Source: Mycolicibacterium sp. TUM20985 (GTDB taxonomy: Bacteria; Actinomycetota; Actinomycetes; Mycobacteriales; Mycobacteriaceae). Taken from it: DNA of 64,000 nt. The notes beneath the pieces are model-generated. The model searched no databases. It had not been told where the DNA came from and saw nothing but the letters and a program-made list of their open reading frames with translations. Of the stretch, positions 37,318 to 46,333 are shown one piece after another. The translations under genes and the position numbers were made by a program. The stretch spans positions 2,852,001-2,916,000 of the forward strand of contig NZ_AP027291.1 in assembly GCF_030295745.1 (NCBI RefSeq). Reading direction: 5' to 3'. Position 1 is the stretch's first letter. Each line of letters begins with the position of its first letter.

Positions 37318-38364
37318 TCAGGCCGAGGTGGACTTCACGGCCGGCAGGACCTCGCGAGCGATCAGTTGGTCGGAGCGTTCCCGCGTCGCGGGATCGATAT
37401 CCCTTGAGCCACCGACAATCACCACGTGCGACAACCCGATGTCGATGAGTCCGCGCAGTCGCTCGGCGCAGTAATCTGGCGTGCCCACGATGCAGAACTG
37501 GCTCAAGAAGTCCGCGGTCAGCGATTCCGACTGCTCGGCATGTTCCAACCCGTGGTGGTAGTAGTCGTATCGGTTGGTGACCTCTTCCACCGCGGCCGCT
37601 TCGGCGGCCGGCATCGACGACACGACGTTGCGCTGAAAGTGCGCCGAGACACTCGCATTGCCTCGCACGATCTCCTCGATGGCACGTCGATCGGTCCCCG
37701 CCCCGACGACGACGAAGGCGCCGACGTCGAAGTCCTCGCTCTCGAGCCCGGCGTCGTGTCGTACCTGCCGGATGGCCTGCATGGACCGCCGCACCCGTTC
37801 GGCGTCGGCACCCACGGTGAGGGTCACGCGGTCACCGAGCCGCGCCCCGACTGAGGTCACCAGAGGCCCGGAGCAGAAGACGTCCACCGGGACCTTCGGT
37901 TCGTCTGCCAGTGGCAGCCACGTGATCCGACTCTCGAAGTCGCCCAACGACACCGGCGCGCCACGTAGGTAGTTCTGCAACTGCAGAAGCTGTCCTTCGA
38001 ACTGCGACGCGGAGGGCGGCTTCACCCCGATCAGCTCCAAGGCGCTGTCACCGCGGCCGATGCCGAGGTGCGCGCGGCCGCCGGTGACGTGTTGCAGCGT
38101 GGCGAAGGCCGAGGCCACCACGGCGGGGTGCCGGGACGTCAGATTGGTCACCGCGGTGCCCAATCGCAGGTGCGACGTGGCCCCCGCGGCGAGATACAGC
38201 GAGGCGAAGACGTCCATGCTCAGGTTCTGAGTGTCGGTGAACAACAGGCCATCCCAACCGTCGCACTCGACGGCTGCGGCGTGCTCCTGCATACCGTCGA
38301 CGATCGGATAGGAACGCAGAAAGAACTCGGTGCGCCGAGTCGGGCCGGCCGACACATCCTTCAT
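37318..38364 (-). CDS. LLM-class (luciferase-like, probably F420-dependent) oxidoreductase
   Basis: 348 residues from ATG 38364. TIM-barrel signatures of the luciferase-like superfamily are clear: GWDGLLFTDTQNLSMDVFASL, LRLGTAVTNLTSRHPAVVASAFATLQHVTGGRAHLGIGRGDSAL, and a C-terminal FCIVGTPDYCAERLRGLIDIGLSHVVIVG. The pattern resembles mycobacterial F420-dependent reductases and methylene-H4MPT-reductase-like proteins. Substrate unknown. It is divergent from the alpha/beta hydrolase gene. Confidence 0.9.
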   Translation of the reverse strand: MKDVSAGPTRRTEFFLRSYPIVDGMQEHAAAVECDGWDGLLFTDTQNLSMDVFASLYLAAGATSHLRLGTAVTNLTSRHPAVVASAFATLQHVTGGRAHLGIGRGDSALELIGVKPPSASQFEGQLLQLQNYLRGAPVSLGDFESRITWLPLADEPKVPVDVFCSGPLVTSVGARLGDRVTLTVGADAERVRRSMQAIRQVRHDAGLESEDFDVGAFVVVGAGTDRRAIEEIVRGNASVSAHFQRNVVSSMPAAEAAAVEEVTNRYDYYHHGLEHAEQSESLTADFLSQFCIVGTPDYCAERLRGLIDIGLSHVVIVGGSRDIDPATRERSDQLIAREVLPAVKSTSA

Positions 38365-38546
38365 CTCAGATTCCCCGTGGTCGCAAAGCCGATGTGGGTC
38401 GCGGTGACCATACACGCGGATAGTGTCGATCAGCCGTTGCCGCGGTCTCGAGGATGGCGATTACCCAGTGCTCCTCGCCCGGGTGAGCCATCATCGTGCG
38501 ACACGCTCGGTGACGAGTGTTCGTATGGCGCCGGGGAGGGCAAGCC

Positions 38547-39410
38547 ATGGTCGAGCCCACCAACGCTCACGTCGTTCACCTGCAGGACGGGCGGCGCATG
38601 GGGTATGCGCAGTACGGCGACCCCGACGGCTTCGTCATCGTCAGCGCGCACGGCGGCCTGGCATGCCGGCTCGACGTTGCGGCTGCAGACACCGCAGCGC
38701 GCGACGCCGGGGTCCGGCTGATATCGCCGGATCGACCAGGCATCGGGTGGTCCGACCCCCAACCCGGGCGTACGGTCCTGGACTGGGCCAATGACGTCAC
38801 CGACGTGCTGGACCAACTCGGTGTCGACCGTTTCGCCGCCCTGGGGTGGTCGATGGGTGGGCAGTACGCAGCCGCGATCGGTCATGCGCTGCCGCACCGG
38901 GTGTCGCGGGTCGCGATCGTCGCGGGAGCCCTGCCGCTTACCGAGCCGGGAGTGTTCGCAGAGCTGCCGGCGATCGACCGCGCCTACACGGTGCTGTCCG
39001 AGTGGGCACCATGGGTTGCCCGGCAATGCTTTCACACGATGGGATCGGCGGCGCGGTGGGCGCCGAACACCTATGGCCGTCTCGCGGCTCGTGATTTGGG
39101 ACCCGCGGACGGCGCCGTCCTGCGCGCCGAGGGGTTCGACACCTTCGCGTCGATGGCGCAGGAAGCCTTGCGCCGGCCAGCTGGCGTCGTCGAGGAGTAC
39201 CGCGCGTGGAGACGGCCGTGGGGATTCGCACCCGAGGATCTTGCGGTGGCAGTCGACGTGTGGGCCGGAACCGACGACGAACTGATCAACGCTGGGTGGC
39301 CGCACGCGCTGGCGGATCGTATCCCCGGGGCCCAGCTGCGTTTGCGACCCGGCGGCCACTTCATGGCGCACCTGCATTACCGGGAGATCTTCGACGCCCT
39401 GTGTGCGTGA
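38547..39410 (+). CDS. Alpha/beta hydrolase
   Basis: 287 residues from ATG 38547, preceded by GGGGAGGG. Strand beta1-2 HLQDGRRMGYAQYGDPDG, oxyanion region HGGLACR, and nucleophile elbow GWSMGG with Ser at about 102. The acid is in VDVWAGTDDE and the base His in RPGGHFMAHL. Length and order are normal for epoxide hydrolase/esterase-like members. Nothing in the neighbourhood points to a substrate. Confidence 0.9.
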   Translation: MVEPTNAHVVHLQDGRRMGYAQYGDPDGFVIVSAHGGLACRLDVAAADTAARDAGVRLISPDRPGIGWSDPQPGRTVLDWANDVTDVLDQLGVDRFAALGWSMGGQYAAAIGHALPHRVSRVAIVAGALPLTEPGVFAELPAIDRAYTVLSEWAPWVARQCFHTMGSAARWAPNTYGRLAARDLGPADGAVLRAEGFDTFASMAQEALRRPAGVVEEYRAWRRPWGFAPEDLAVAVDVWAGTDDELINAGWPHALADRIPGAQLRLRPGGHFMAHLHYREIFDALCA

Positions 39411-39549
39411 CCATTGTTCATTCCTTCCCTAGCGAGGGCGGTTGAACTCTGGTCGCGGCAACCAAAGGACTTCAGGTAGTCGGCGGGTGACGCCATCGGC
39501 TGGTGCTGCAGATGAGCCCGGACCGGTCGGTGCAAGTTGCCGAGCAGGT

Positions 39550-39778
39550 GGCGCAGGACGCGCAGAGTCACCCCGACTGCCAGTTCGTTGTGCTGCGGGC
39601 TGGCCGGGACGTCGGGATCGAGAACCGTCACCGCACCGCGCTACGGAATGATTACGTCGGACCGCCCGGCGTCGGAGGGGTCGATACCGACCTGGGCCAG
39701 CAGGGAATCCGCGTCGCCCCCGACTTCCCGGACCACGTCGCGAAAGTGCGACAGCGCCGTCGCCCGAATGACCGCCAT
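39550..39778 (-). pseudogene. Fragment of an AraC-type regulator gene with in-frame stop
   Basis: ATG 39778 starts AVIRATALSHFRDVVREVGGDADSLLAQVGIDPSDAGRSDVIIP, which matches the beginning of the AraC sensor domain seen in full at 12796-13878. A TAG at 39641-39643 then interrupts the frame where a Tyr would be expected. Family-like sequence (AVTVLD) continues in the same frame for a few residues before similarity fades. The helix-turn-helix part is absent. It is the 5' remnant of a lost regulator gene in the 503-bp gap (39411-39913), which otherwise holds nothing I can identify. Confidence 0.65.
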
Positions 39779-39913
39779 GGCCTCGAAGGCTAGGTCGCTG
39801 TCCTGAGAAGGAGACTGTTGGTCGATTCGTCCGGCCGGACCGGCATTACCGTCGTCATCACCACCGCGGATTCGCACCCGGGCGCCGCGGCACCAGCAAG
39901 AGGAGAGGCCGTC

Positions 39914-40294
39914 ATGGCACCTGAATCCGACGAACGCCCCGTCAAACTCAAGGCCCTCGGCGAACTGCCGAGCGGTGAACCAGTGGTGATGGTCAACCTG
40001 CTGAAGTTCAAGGAAGAGGGCGGCCGCGACCGCTATCTCCAATACAGCCGCGAGGTGCAACCCCACCTCGACCGCGTCGGCGGAACCGTCCGCTACGCCG
40101 GCGCCAACCCGCTCAACGTCATCGGCGACGGTGAGAGCCCATGGTGGGACGCCATTCTCGTCGTCGAGTACCCCTCCACCAAGGCCTTCAGCGACATGGT
40201 GACCGACCCCGGCTACCAGCAGATCCATGGACATCGGGCGGCTGCCCTGACCCAGGGTGACCTGGTGGCCACCTCGCGGTGGGTTCTCGGCTAG
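39914..40294 (+). CDS. DUF1330 family protein
   Basis: 126 residues from ATG 39914 with AGGAGAGG upstream. It shows the dimeric alpha/beta-barrel DUF1330 pattern: PVVMVNLLKFKEEGGRDRYLQYSREVQPHLDRVGGTVRYAG, WDAILVVEYPSTKAFSDMVTDPGYQQIHGHRAAAL. Biochemical role unknown; structurally related to antibiotic-biosynthesis monooxygenases. The open frame reaches back to 39818, but the extra residues are unrelated to the family. It stands alone. Confidence 0.85.
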   Translation: MAPESDERPVKLKALGELPSGEPVVMVNLLKFKEEGGRDRYLQYSREVQPHLDRVGGTVRYAGANPLNVIGDGESPWWDAILVVEYPSTKAFSDMVTDPGYQQIHGHRAAALTQGDLVATSRWVLG

Positions 40295-40358
40295 GAGGCG
40301 CATCTCGTCACCACCGGTGGGGCCGAGGCTCATAGCCAGACCCATGTGATGATCAGTC

Positions 40359-42212
40359 ATGGCCCCGAATGTCGTGTCGATACCTGCCGGAGTCGATCCC
40401 GTCGAGTTGGTGCGTCGCCACGAGCCGGTGATCCGCTTCACCGAGGGTGAGCTGTTCTTCCCGATGGCCGTGGACGCCTACGTCGAGGGGGCGGCGCTGT
40501 GGCGGCGAACGGCCGGGCAGGCAGACCGCGAGCGTCTGGTAGACCACGGCGAGCTGACCGTGGACGCGCTGTGCACCCGCGCCCGCAGCGGTGTCGGCAC
40601 CGCTCTGGAGCTGCGCTATGTTCCGTCCGCGTTGAGCCCGGGCGAGTTACGGCTGTGGCGGCGAGATCCGGACCGCGCCCGCTTCCGAAGCACCACGCGG
40701 TTCGCCGCAGTAGGACTGCTCGGCAGGGTCATCGATTCCCTATTTCGGCTGTCCCTGATCCTGCGAGGTTCCGTTCCCGGCGGATTGACTGCCGCACTGC
40801 ACCGCCGTTACCGCGGTTCTGCGGCTGCCGCGGAGTTCCCGTACTACGCCCACGTCAGCACAGACGGCGGCTACGTCGTCCTGCAGTACTGGTTCTTCTA
40901 CGCGATGAATGACTGGCGATCGAGTTTCGGCGGGGTCAACGACCATGAAGCCGATTGGGAACAGGTCACCGTGTTCCTCGTTCCGGCCGTGGATGATTCG
41001 GGCCAGGCGCGCCGTCCCGACGGAACCGATGTCCTGCGCGTCGGGTGGGTGGCGTTCTCCTCGCATGACGAAACCGGTGACGATCTCCGGCGGCGTTACG
41101 ACGACCCGGACATCACCTGGGTCGATGACACGCACCCGGTCGTGTACGCCGGCGCGGGATCCCATTCTGGCGCCTACCTTCCTGGCGAATACCTGGTGCG
41201 CGTCGAACCGCCTGTGCTGCAACGCTTCTTCGCGGCGGTCAGCAGGGCCGGTGGGGTGCTCTTCCCGTGGACGCGGGATCGCCCGGCGCCCGGAGTCGGC
41301 ATCCCGTACGTCGACTACAAGCGCGGCGACGGGATGCAGATCGGCCCGGGAACACCGCACTCCTGGACACCGATTCTGATCGACGCGGACACCCCGTGGG
41401 TCCGGGACTTCAGCGGCCTGTGGGGGCTAGACACCGAGGATCCCTTCGGCGGTGAACGCGCACCCGCCGGACCGCGCTATGAGCGCAACGGCACGATTCG
41501 TCCGTCCTGGGCCGACCCCGTCGGCTGGGCCGGCCTGCAGAAGGTTCCCGCCACGACCGCTGAGTACTACCGTGCCGTCGACGACCGGCTCGCCGAGTTG
41601 GAGCGGCAGCGGGCCGCACTGACCGCCGAGCTCGTCGCAAACGACGCCATCCAGCGACAGTTGAACGTGACCGTGACGGCGTCATTCCCGCTGGTTGCCA
41701 CCCGCCGCGGGGCGACCGGCGCCGTTCGGGCGTTGCGAGAGCAGGAAGCCGCATCATCGGATCTCCGCGCCGCGCGCCGCGCCGTCGTCATCGAACAGCA
41801 GCATCTCAGTCGCGCGCGCCACGAGCCGCCGCCGCTGGCCGGGGTGCACGCTCACCTCCGGCGCAGGGCGTTGCCGAACGTGGATGCCGACCGACCGCCG
41901 GGCTTGCTGCTGCGCTTCTGGACCGAAGTCTCGCTGTCGGCGCTCCTGGCGCTGACCGGCGGCGCCTTGGTGTTCGGCACCATCTCGTCGATCCGGGTCG
42001 CCGTTTCCGCGGTGCTGATCGTGATGGCGGTGGAAGCGGTGCTGCGCCGCAAGGTGGGCGTCTTCCTGCTGGGGGTCGGCGTGCTGGCATCGATCGCCGG
42101 CATCGTGTTCCTGCTCGTCACCGACCTGCGAACCGCCACCGGTGTGCTTCTTCTGCTCGCCGCCCTGGCATTGCTCATCGCCAACGTGCGCGCCTATCTA
42201 GGTCGGCGCTGA
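40359..42212 (+). CDS. Membrane protein with Vps62-like N-terminal domain and coiled coil
   Basis: 617 residues, ATG start. The N-terminal ~400 residues have the layout of Vps62-related proteins: RHEPVIRFTEGELFFPMAVDAYV, VVLQYWFFYAMNDW, NDHEADWEQVTVFL, PVVYAGAGSHSGAYLPGEY. A charged coiled-coil stretch follows at about 410-500 (LAELERQRAALTAELVANDA, REQEAASSDLRAARRAVVIEQQ). Four hydrophobic helices make up the C-terminus. No enzymatic motif is known for the family. The combination suggests a membrane-anchored envelope protein with a large globular head. It faces a convergent transporter-like gene. Confidence 0.7.
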   Translation: MAPNVVSIPAGVDPVELVRRHEPVIRFTEGELFFPMAVDAYVEGAALWRRTAGQADRERLVDHGELTVDALCTRARSGVGTALELRYVPSALSPGELRLWRRDPDRARFRSTTRFAAVGLLGRVIDSLFRLSLILRGSVPGGLTAALHRRYRGSAAAAEFPYYAHVSTDGGYVVLQYWFFYAMNDWRSSFGGVNDHEADWEQVTVFLVPAVDDSGQARRPDGTDVLRVGWVAFSSHDETGDDLRRRYDDPDITWVDDTHPVVYAGAGSHSGAYLPGEYLVRVEPPVLQRFFAAVSRAGGVLFPWTRDRPAPGVGIPYVDYKRGDGMQIGPGTPHSWTPILIDADTPWVRDFSGLWGLDTEDPFGGERAPAGPRYERNGTIRPSWADPVGWAGLQKVPATTAEYYRAVDDRLAELERQRAALTAELVANDAIQRQLNVTVTASFPLVATRRGATGAVRALREQEAASSDLRAARRAVVIEQQHLSRARHEPPPLAGVHAHLRRRALPNVDADRPPGLLLRFWTEVSLSALLALTGGALVFGTISSIRVAVSAVLIVMAVEAVLRRKVGVFLLGVGVLASIAGIVFLLVTDLRTATGVLLLLAALALLIANVRAYLGRR

Positions 42213-42270
42213 TCAATACTGGGCGCCCGGCAGGCACGTTCGGACGCCGGAGCGGACGTTGGTCGTCACC

Positions 42271-43545
42271 TCAAACCGTGTTCACGACCAGCGTGAGGAC
42301 GATGCCGAATACCGCGGCCGGTATCGCCATGCTGGCAAGGAATCCCAATCCGAACCGGCGACCGCCAGCGATGAAGGCCAGGACGATCTTGACGAGCAGA
42401 TTGGATCCCAGAGCTGCACCGACCGCGACGAGGGCGGTACTGACCGTGATGTCGCCCTTGGCGGCCAGGCTGGCGGCGGCAATCGAGCCGGCGTGGGCGT
42501 CGGCGAGACCCGCGGCGGACGCCGCGAACACGGCCCCGTTGGGGCCCAGCACGTCAGCGCCCCACTGACCGACGAGCAGGGCAACGGTCAGCACTGCGGC
42601 CAAAACGGCGGCGGGCCTGAAGGCGAAGGGTCGGCTTGCCGACACGGCGTCGGCGTCGCCGACCCCCTCGGCGTCCTTCTGATGCGTTTGGGTGGCGCCC
42701 CGGTAAACGACGGCGGCGATCACCACGAGAATGATGGCCCCTGCGAGCACTGGAGGCCACAAGTGGCGCAGCACCTCGACGTCGACGAGGCCGATCACGA
42801 CAGTCAGCTGCACGAAGGTAGCGAGGCTGGCGACGAGTGCACCGGCCAGCGGGGGCCGCAAGCTCGTGGATGTCCGGCTGAGTCGGCCCATGGATGCCGT
42901 CGTTGCGCTTGCCGAGACGAACCCGCCCGCCAAACCGGTGACGAGCAGGCCTCTCTCGGGGCCGAGCGCCCGAACGCCGATGTAGCCCACCCAGCCGATG
43001 CCGGTAAGCAGCACGACGAGCAGCCACACCTTCGACGGATTGAGCACACCGTAGGGCCCCAGCCCTCGATCAGGTAGCAGCGGCAGGATGACGAATGCCA
43101 CGGCGAAGAACTTGATCGCGTCCTCTAGTTCGACTTCGCTGACGATCTCGCGGGCGAAGCGGTGGATGCGCGTCTTCGACACCAGCAAGGCAGCGACGAC
43201 CACGGCGAGGGCCACGGCGACCGCTGGGCGGGTGTATGCGAGCGCGCCGAGCAAGTAGGCAACGAGCGCGGCGATCTCCGTGGTAGTTCCGGGGTCTTCT
43301 TCGCTGGTGCGAAAGTAGGCGAGCGCCATTATCGCCCCGACTCCGAGAAGGCCCGCCACGACGGCCCACTGGTTCAGACTTGCTGTGACGGCACCCACCA
43401 GCGACAGCAGTGCGAACGAACGCGACCCGGCGGAGAGCTTGCGCGGGTGATTGCGTTCCCGCTCCAGGCCGAGAAGTAGTCCAATGGCCAGCGCCACCAG
43501 GAACGGCTGAATCAGTGGCCAGCTCACATCGACCCCCGATTTCAC
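42271..43545 (-). CDS. MgtC/SapB-DUF4010 family integral membrane protein
   Basis: 424 residues, GTG start. It begins like MgtC (QPFLVALAIGLLLGLERERNH, SRSFALLSLVGAVTASL) and continues with about eleven membrane helices that form the DUF4010 part (IKFFAVAFVILPLLPD, GLAGGFVSASATTASMGRLSR, LGSNLLVKIVLAFIAGGRRFG). Function not established. It is the last backbone-like gene before the tRNA scar at 43704. Confidence 0.85.
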   Translation of the reverse strand: MKSGVDVSWPLIQPFLVALAIGLLLGLERERNHPRKLSAGSRSFALLSLVGAVTASLNQWAVVAGLLGVGAIMALAYFRTSEEDPGTTTEIAALVAYLLGALAYTRPAVAVALAVVVAALLVSKTRIHRFAREIVSEVELEDAIKFFAVAFVILPLLPDRGLGPYGVLNPSKVWLLVVLLTGIGWVGYIGVRALGPERGLLVTGLAGGFVSASATTASMGRLSRTSTSLRPPLAGALVASLATFVQLTVVIGLVDVEVLRHLWPPVLAGAIILVVIAAVVYRGATQTHQKDAEGVGDADAVSASRPFAFRPAAVLAAVLTVALLVGQWGADVLGPNGAVFAASAAGLADAHAGSIAAASLAAKGDITVSTALVAVGAALGSNLLVKIVLAFIAGGRRFGLGFLASMAIPAAVFGIVLTLVVNTV

Positions 43546-43666
43546 CGAATCACAGGAACTTTACGTTCATTTCGGCGCGGATTGCGGTGATGCGGCCGCC
43601 TCGTCGAGTCGCTCGGGGCCCTGCTGGTCCGCTGGCCCTGATCATGAGACACCGCAGACGCACGAA

Positions 43667-43694
43667 ACCCGCTCCGACATGGGCCAGAGCGGGT
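43667..43694 (-). terminator. Hairpin downstream of the tRNA-Pro fragment
   Basis: ACCCGCTC and GAGCGGGT form a perfect 8-bp stem around a 12-base loop, 9 bp beyond the tRNA 3' end. On the minus strand the stem is followed by TTTCG, a modest T tract. It fits the original transcription terminator of the tRNA-Pro gene. Confidence 0.6.
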
Positions 43695-43703
43695 CTTCGT
43701 CGG

Positions 43704-43745
43704 TCGGGCTGACAGGATTCGAACCTGCGACCCCTTGACCCCCAG
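43704..43745 (-). tRNA. 3' half of tRNA-Pro(GGG): attachment-site remnant
   Basis: Read on the minus strand, the 42 bases give the anticodon loop CTGGGGG, the 3' side of the anticodon stem TCAAG, the T arm with GTTCGAATCC, the 3' acceptor strand CAGCCCG and discriminator A. The 5' half (acceptor strand, D arm, 5' anticodon stem) is absent; beyond 43745 the sequence is unrelated. Such a 3' half is the usual scar left at one end of an element integrated into a tRNA gene. By its orientation the element lies to the right, and an intact tRNA-Pro should sit at its far end outside this window. Confidence 0.85.
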
Positions 43746-44250
43746 GGACCTCGGGAGGGTGAATTGGCGTTTCATCGCGTCGCATTAGTGGTGATCAGAG
43801 GGTTTTGATCGTCTCAGCCGTGTCACGCTCTTCGGCGTGATCGAACGCGTCTTGGGACACTGTTGGGACACTGGGCCGTGCGGCGGTTCCAGAGAAACTC
43901 AGAACCTGCCCCGCCGTCAGGAAGTCTGCGCGTCAGGGCGGAACGCTCAACTGGTGCCAGCGTCAGAATATTCGCTGAATGGTTCCTTCGCATGCGGGCG
44001 TCGTTGGTTCCACAAGTCAGATTGAGCCCAACATCGAGGTGCGGATGCGAAGACTCGCCGAGCGCGATAACCGGACTGTTGACGACGCCGTCGCGACTGG
44101 CCGGGTTCTCAACCGTCGTCAACAGATCGCGATAACGTCCAATTCTGTTGTGTGTCACCAAAGCGTTTGCGATGGATCGGCAGCTCTCCAAATCGGACGC
44201 GAATCCGTCGGATACCGAGGCCGCATACTTTGCGCCGGTAGATTTTGAGG
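43746..44250. other. Edge of the acquired region: 505 bp without a clear gene
   Basis: Contains a tandem duplication of TTGGGACACTG (43852-43862 and 43863-43873). Short frames exist on both strands but none resembles a known family. On the minus strand a short frame ending near 43804 reads ..VPTVSQDAFDHAEERDTAETIKTL. It could be the tail of a lost integrase next to its att site, but it is too short to prove. Confidence 0.4.
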
Positions 44251-44832
44251 ATGCTCGACGAGGACTGGAAGACGACCGCCGAACGTCTCTGGCGTTCTTT
44301 CGTCGATCTTCGACAGGTCGTCGAGGACACCGTGGTCAACGATCGGATTGATAGCAGTGACGCCCTTCGGCAGTTCTGTCGACACGCGTTCGAGCTGAAT
44401 GACTGGCTGTCAGCCTCCGAGATTGACCAGACCGCCAAGCGCGCAGTGTCAGAGCTATTCGGCAAGCCATCCAAGAACGCGGCGAAGCGCGTCCCTGCAA
44501 AGTCAGTAGCGCTTGCGGCGTGCGCAGACATCGCGAACAGATCCAAGCACGCAGTGTTGAGCGGCCCGAGCTACTCCGAAGGTGGGCACGCGGAGATTAC
44601 ATACGAGTCGATTTCATCAGTCAGCGACCTATCCGATTTTGCACGACAGTTCGTCGATGACGTCCCTCGATTCGGCGACCATCAGTGGATGTGGCTCATC
44701 ACGATCAACGGCAAGGAATACGACGCTCTGCTCTTAGCCGAGGACGCGATGACAGACTGGACGAATTGTCTCGTCAGTGTCGGACTGGTAACGGCGCACC
44801 CGAACGGTTGGTCGTTCTCCAAACCGGACTAG
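44251..44832 (+). CDS. Hypothetical protein in the acquired region
   Basis: 193 residues from ATG 44251 (TTG 44245 two codons earlier is possible). The N-terminal half is helical (TAERLWRSFVDLRQVVEDTV, ALRQFCRHAFELNDWL); the C-terminal half is strand-rich with HQWMWLITINGKEYDALLLAEDAMTDW. The segment CADIANRSKHAVL looks like a His/Arg-containing active-site or nucleic-acid-binding helix but I do not recognise the family. Codon use is less GC-biased than the neighbours. It may be cargo of the element. Confidence 0.6.
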   Translation: MLDEDWKTTAERLWRSFVDLRQVVEDTVVNDRIDSSDALRQFCRHAFELNDWLSASEIDQTAKRAVSELFGKPSKNAAKRVPAKSVALAACADIANRSKHAVLSGPSYSEGGHAEITYESISSVSDLSDFARQFVDDVPRFGDHQWMWLITINGKEYDALLLAEDAMTDWTNCLVSVGLVTAHPNGWSFSKPD

Positions 44833-45193
44833 GTGAAGCGGGTATGCCGCCACATGCTCCGATCGTCACCAGCCGATAATTCTGTGATATGTCGACTTAT
44901 CTCCGAATACGCTGGATCGCAACCGTATTGATCCGCCGTGCTTCATGGATAATTACCATTATCTATGATTTTAGTCTGCATATTGCATCAGATGAATCAG
45001 CATCCCCGGTCCGTGTTCGTCAGCTAGGTGAAGCACCCTGCGTGCGAAATCGGCACTGAGCAGCAGCGTCGTCGGCCTCATGGCATCACACCACAGGTGT
45101 AAGTTCCGTCGTCCGCCGAAGGCGGCTAATTAAGTGGCGCGAATGGCTGGCGCTGACCTGCAGCGATATGGTAATGATTCATTGAATGATTCG
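44833..45193. promoter_or_regulatory. AT-rich control region of the recombinase cassette with ATGAATCA repeats and a hairpin
   Basis: Noticeably AT-richer than the rest of the window (around 44880-45000). Copies of ATGAATCA occur at 44992-44999 and, as an inverted pair TGATTCAT-N11-ATGAATCA, at 45175-45201 over the recombinase start. A perfect hairpin CCGCC-GAA-GGCGG lies at 45113-45125. These are candidate binding sites for the recombinase or the XRE regulator encoded just downstream. Confidence 0.4.
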
Positions 45194-46333
45194 ATGAATC
45201 AACAAACGAGACCGTTGGAGGCCAGTTTGCCCGTCGACAAAAGTGGCCGTTTCTACGTCGTCGAGTCCGTTCCGCTGCTTCACCCCGAGGCGCACACTGT
45301 TCAGGAGATGCTCGACGGTTGGCGCAATCAGCAGTTGTGCCGCAACCTCGCGCACGACACCATCGACCAGCGGATCCGGATCGTGGAGCGATTCCTCGCC
45401 TATACCAACGAGTTTCCGTGGACGTGGACCGCGGCGATGGTCGAGGAATTCTTTAGCGACCTGCGCGCGATATCGCGCCGCAGGCAGTCCACGATCCGCG
45501 GCTATCAGAACGCGCTGCGGATGTTCTGCTCGTATGTCAGTCATCCCGACTATGGCTGGGATCGAGTGTGCGAGCAGAGATTCGGCACCCACCCCGCCCA
45601 GGTCTTCTTCGAGTGGAACACCGCCGCACACGTGCAGGACAACGAACAGTCCCCAGCCAAGCGAGCGTTCACCAAGAACGAGCTGCAAGACTTCTTCGAC
45701 CACGCCGACGACCAGGTCGCGGTGATTGCCGCATCCGGACGCAAGGGCTGGCTGCCGGCCTATCGCGATACCGTGATGTTCAAGCTGGCCTACTCCTATG
45801 GGTTGCGGTTCAACGAACTTCGCCATCTGCAAACCGTCGACTTCGCCCGTAACCCGCACGGTCGTGAGTTCGGACGCTACGGGGTCGTTCACGTCCGGTA
45901 CGGCAAGGCGAAACGAGGGTCGCCGCACAAACGCCGCAGTGTGCTGACCGTCTTCGATTGGACTCCGGAGATAATCGCCGACTGGTTAGCGCACGGACAG
46001 CGTTACATGGATGACGGCATCGACCTATTCCCCAGCGAGCGTGCAACGCTGGTGTCTGAAGACACCCTGCTGCGCCGGTTCCGCCGCTATTGCAACCACC
46101 TCGGGCTGTCGGCCGGGCTGGACCTGCATTCGCTGCGCCGCTCCTACGCCACCCACCTCATCGAAGATGGTTGGGACGCCAAATTCGTCCAAGACCAGTT
46201 GGGCCACGAACACGCGAGTACCACAGCGCTGTACACCTGCGTATCCAGCGATTTCCGCATCCGCACGTTGCGCCGGGTGCTGGACTCCACCATTGACGAC
46301 GCACTGTCGTCCAGCGACCAGGAGGACACGTGA
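45194..46333 (+). CDS. Tyrosine site-specific recombinase (first gene of a three-gene cassette)
   Basis: 379 residues from ATG 45194; starts at GTG 45134 and ATG 45143 are in frame, but there is no Shine-Dalgarno to decide. A core-binding domain (DTIDQRIRIVERFLAYTNE.. IRGYQNALRMFCSYV) precedes a catalytic domain with all essential residues: Arg in YGLRFNELRHL, Lys in GKAKRGSPHK, His/Arg in LHSLRRSYATHL, LGHEHASTTALY with the Tyr nucleophile. Its TGA overlaps the GTG of the XRE gene (46330-46333), so the three genes form one translationally coupled unit. Confidence 0.88.
   Translation: MNQQTRPLEASLPVDKSGRFYVVESVPLLHPEAHTVQEMLDGWRNQQLCRNLAHDTIDQRIRIVERFLAYTNEFPWTWTAAMVEEFFSDLRAISRRRQSTIRGYQNALRMFCSYVSHPDYGWDRVCEQRFGTHPAQVFFEWNTAAHVQDNEQSPAKRAFTKNELQDFFDHADDQVAVIAASGRKGWLPAYRDTVMFKLAYSYGLRFNELRHLQTVDFARNPHGREFGRYGVVHVRYGKAKRGSPHKRRSVLTVFDWTPEIIADWLAHGQRYMDDGIDLFPSERATLVSEDTLLRRFRRYCNHLGLSAGLDLHSLRRSYATHLIEDGWDAKFVQDQLGHEHASTTALYTCVSSDFRIRTLRRVLDSTIDDALSSSDQEDT

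Noticed and set aside
43704..43790. Complete functional tRNA gene
   Set aside because: Only the 3' half matches; the sequence beyond the anticodon loop cannot form the 5' anticodon strand, D arm or acceptor strand.
43803..43940. C-terminus of a lost phage-type integrase on the minus strand
   Set aside because: A ~45-residue frame ending ..VPTVSQDAFDHAEE.. lies in the right place, but it carries no catalytic motif and is too short to assign.
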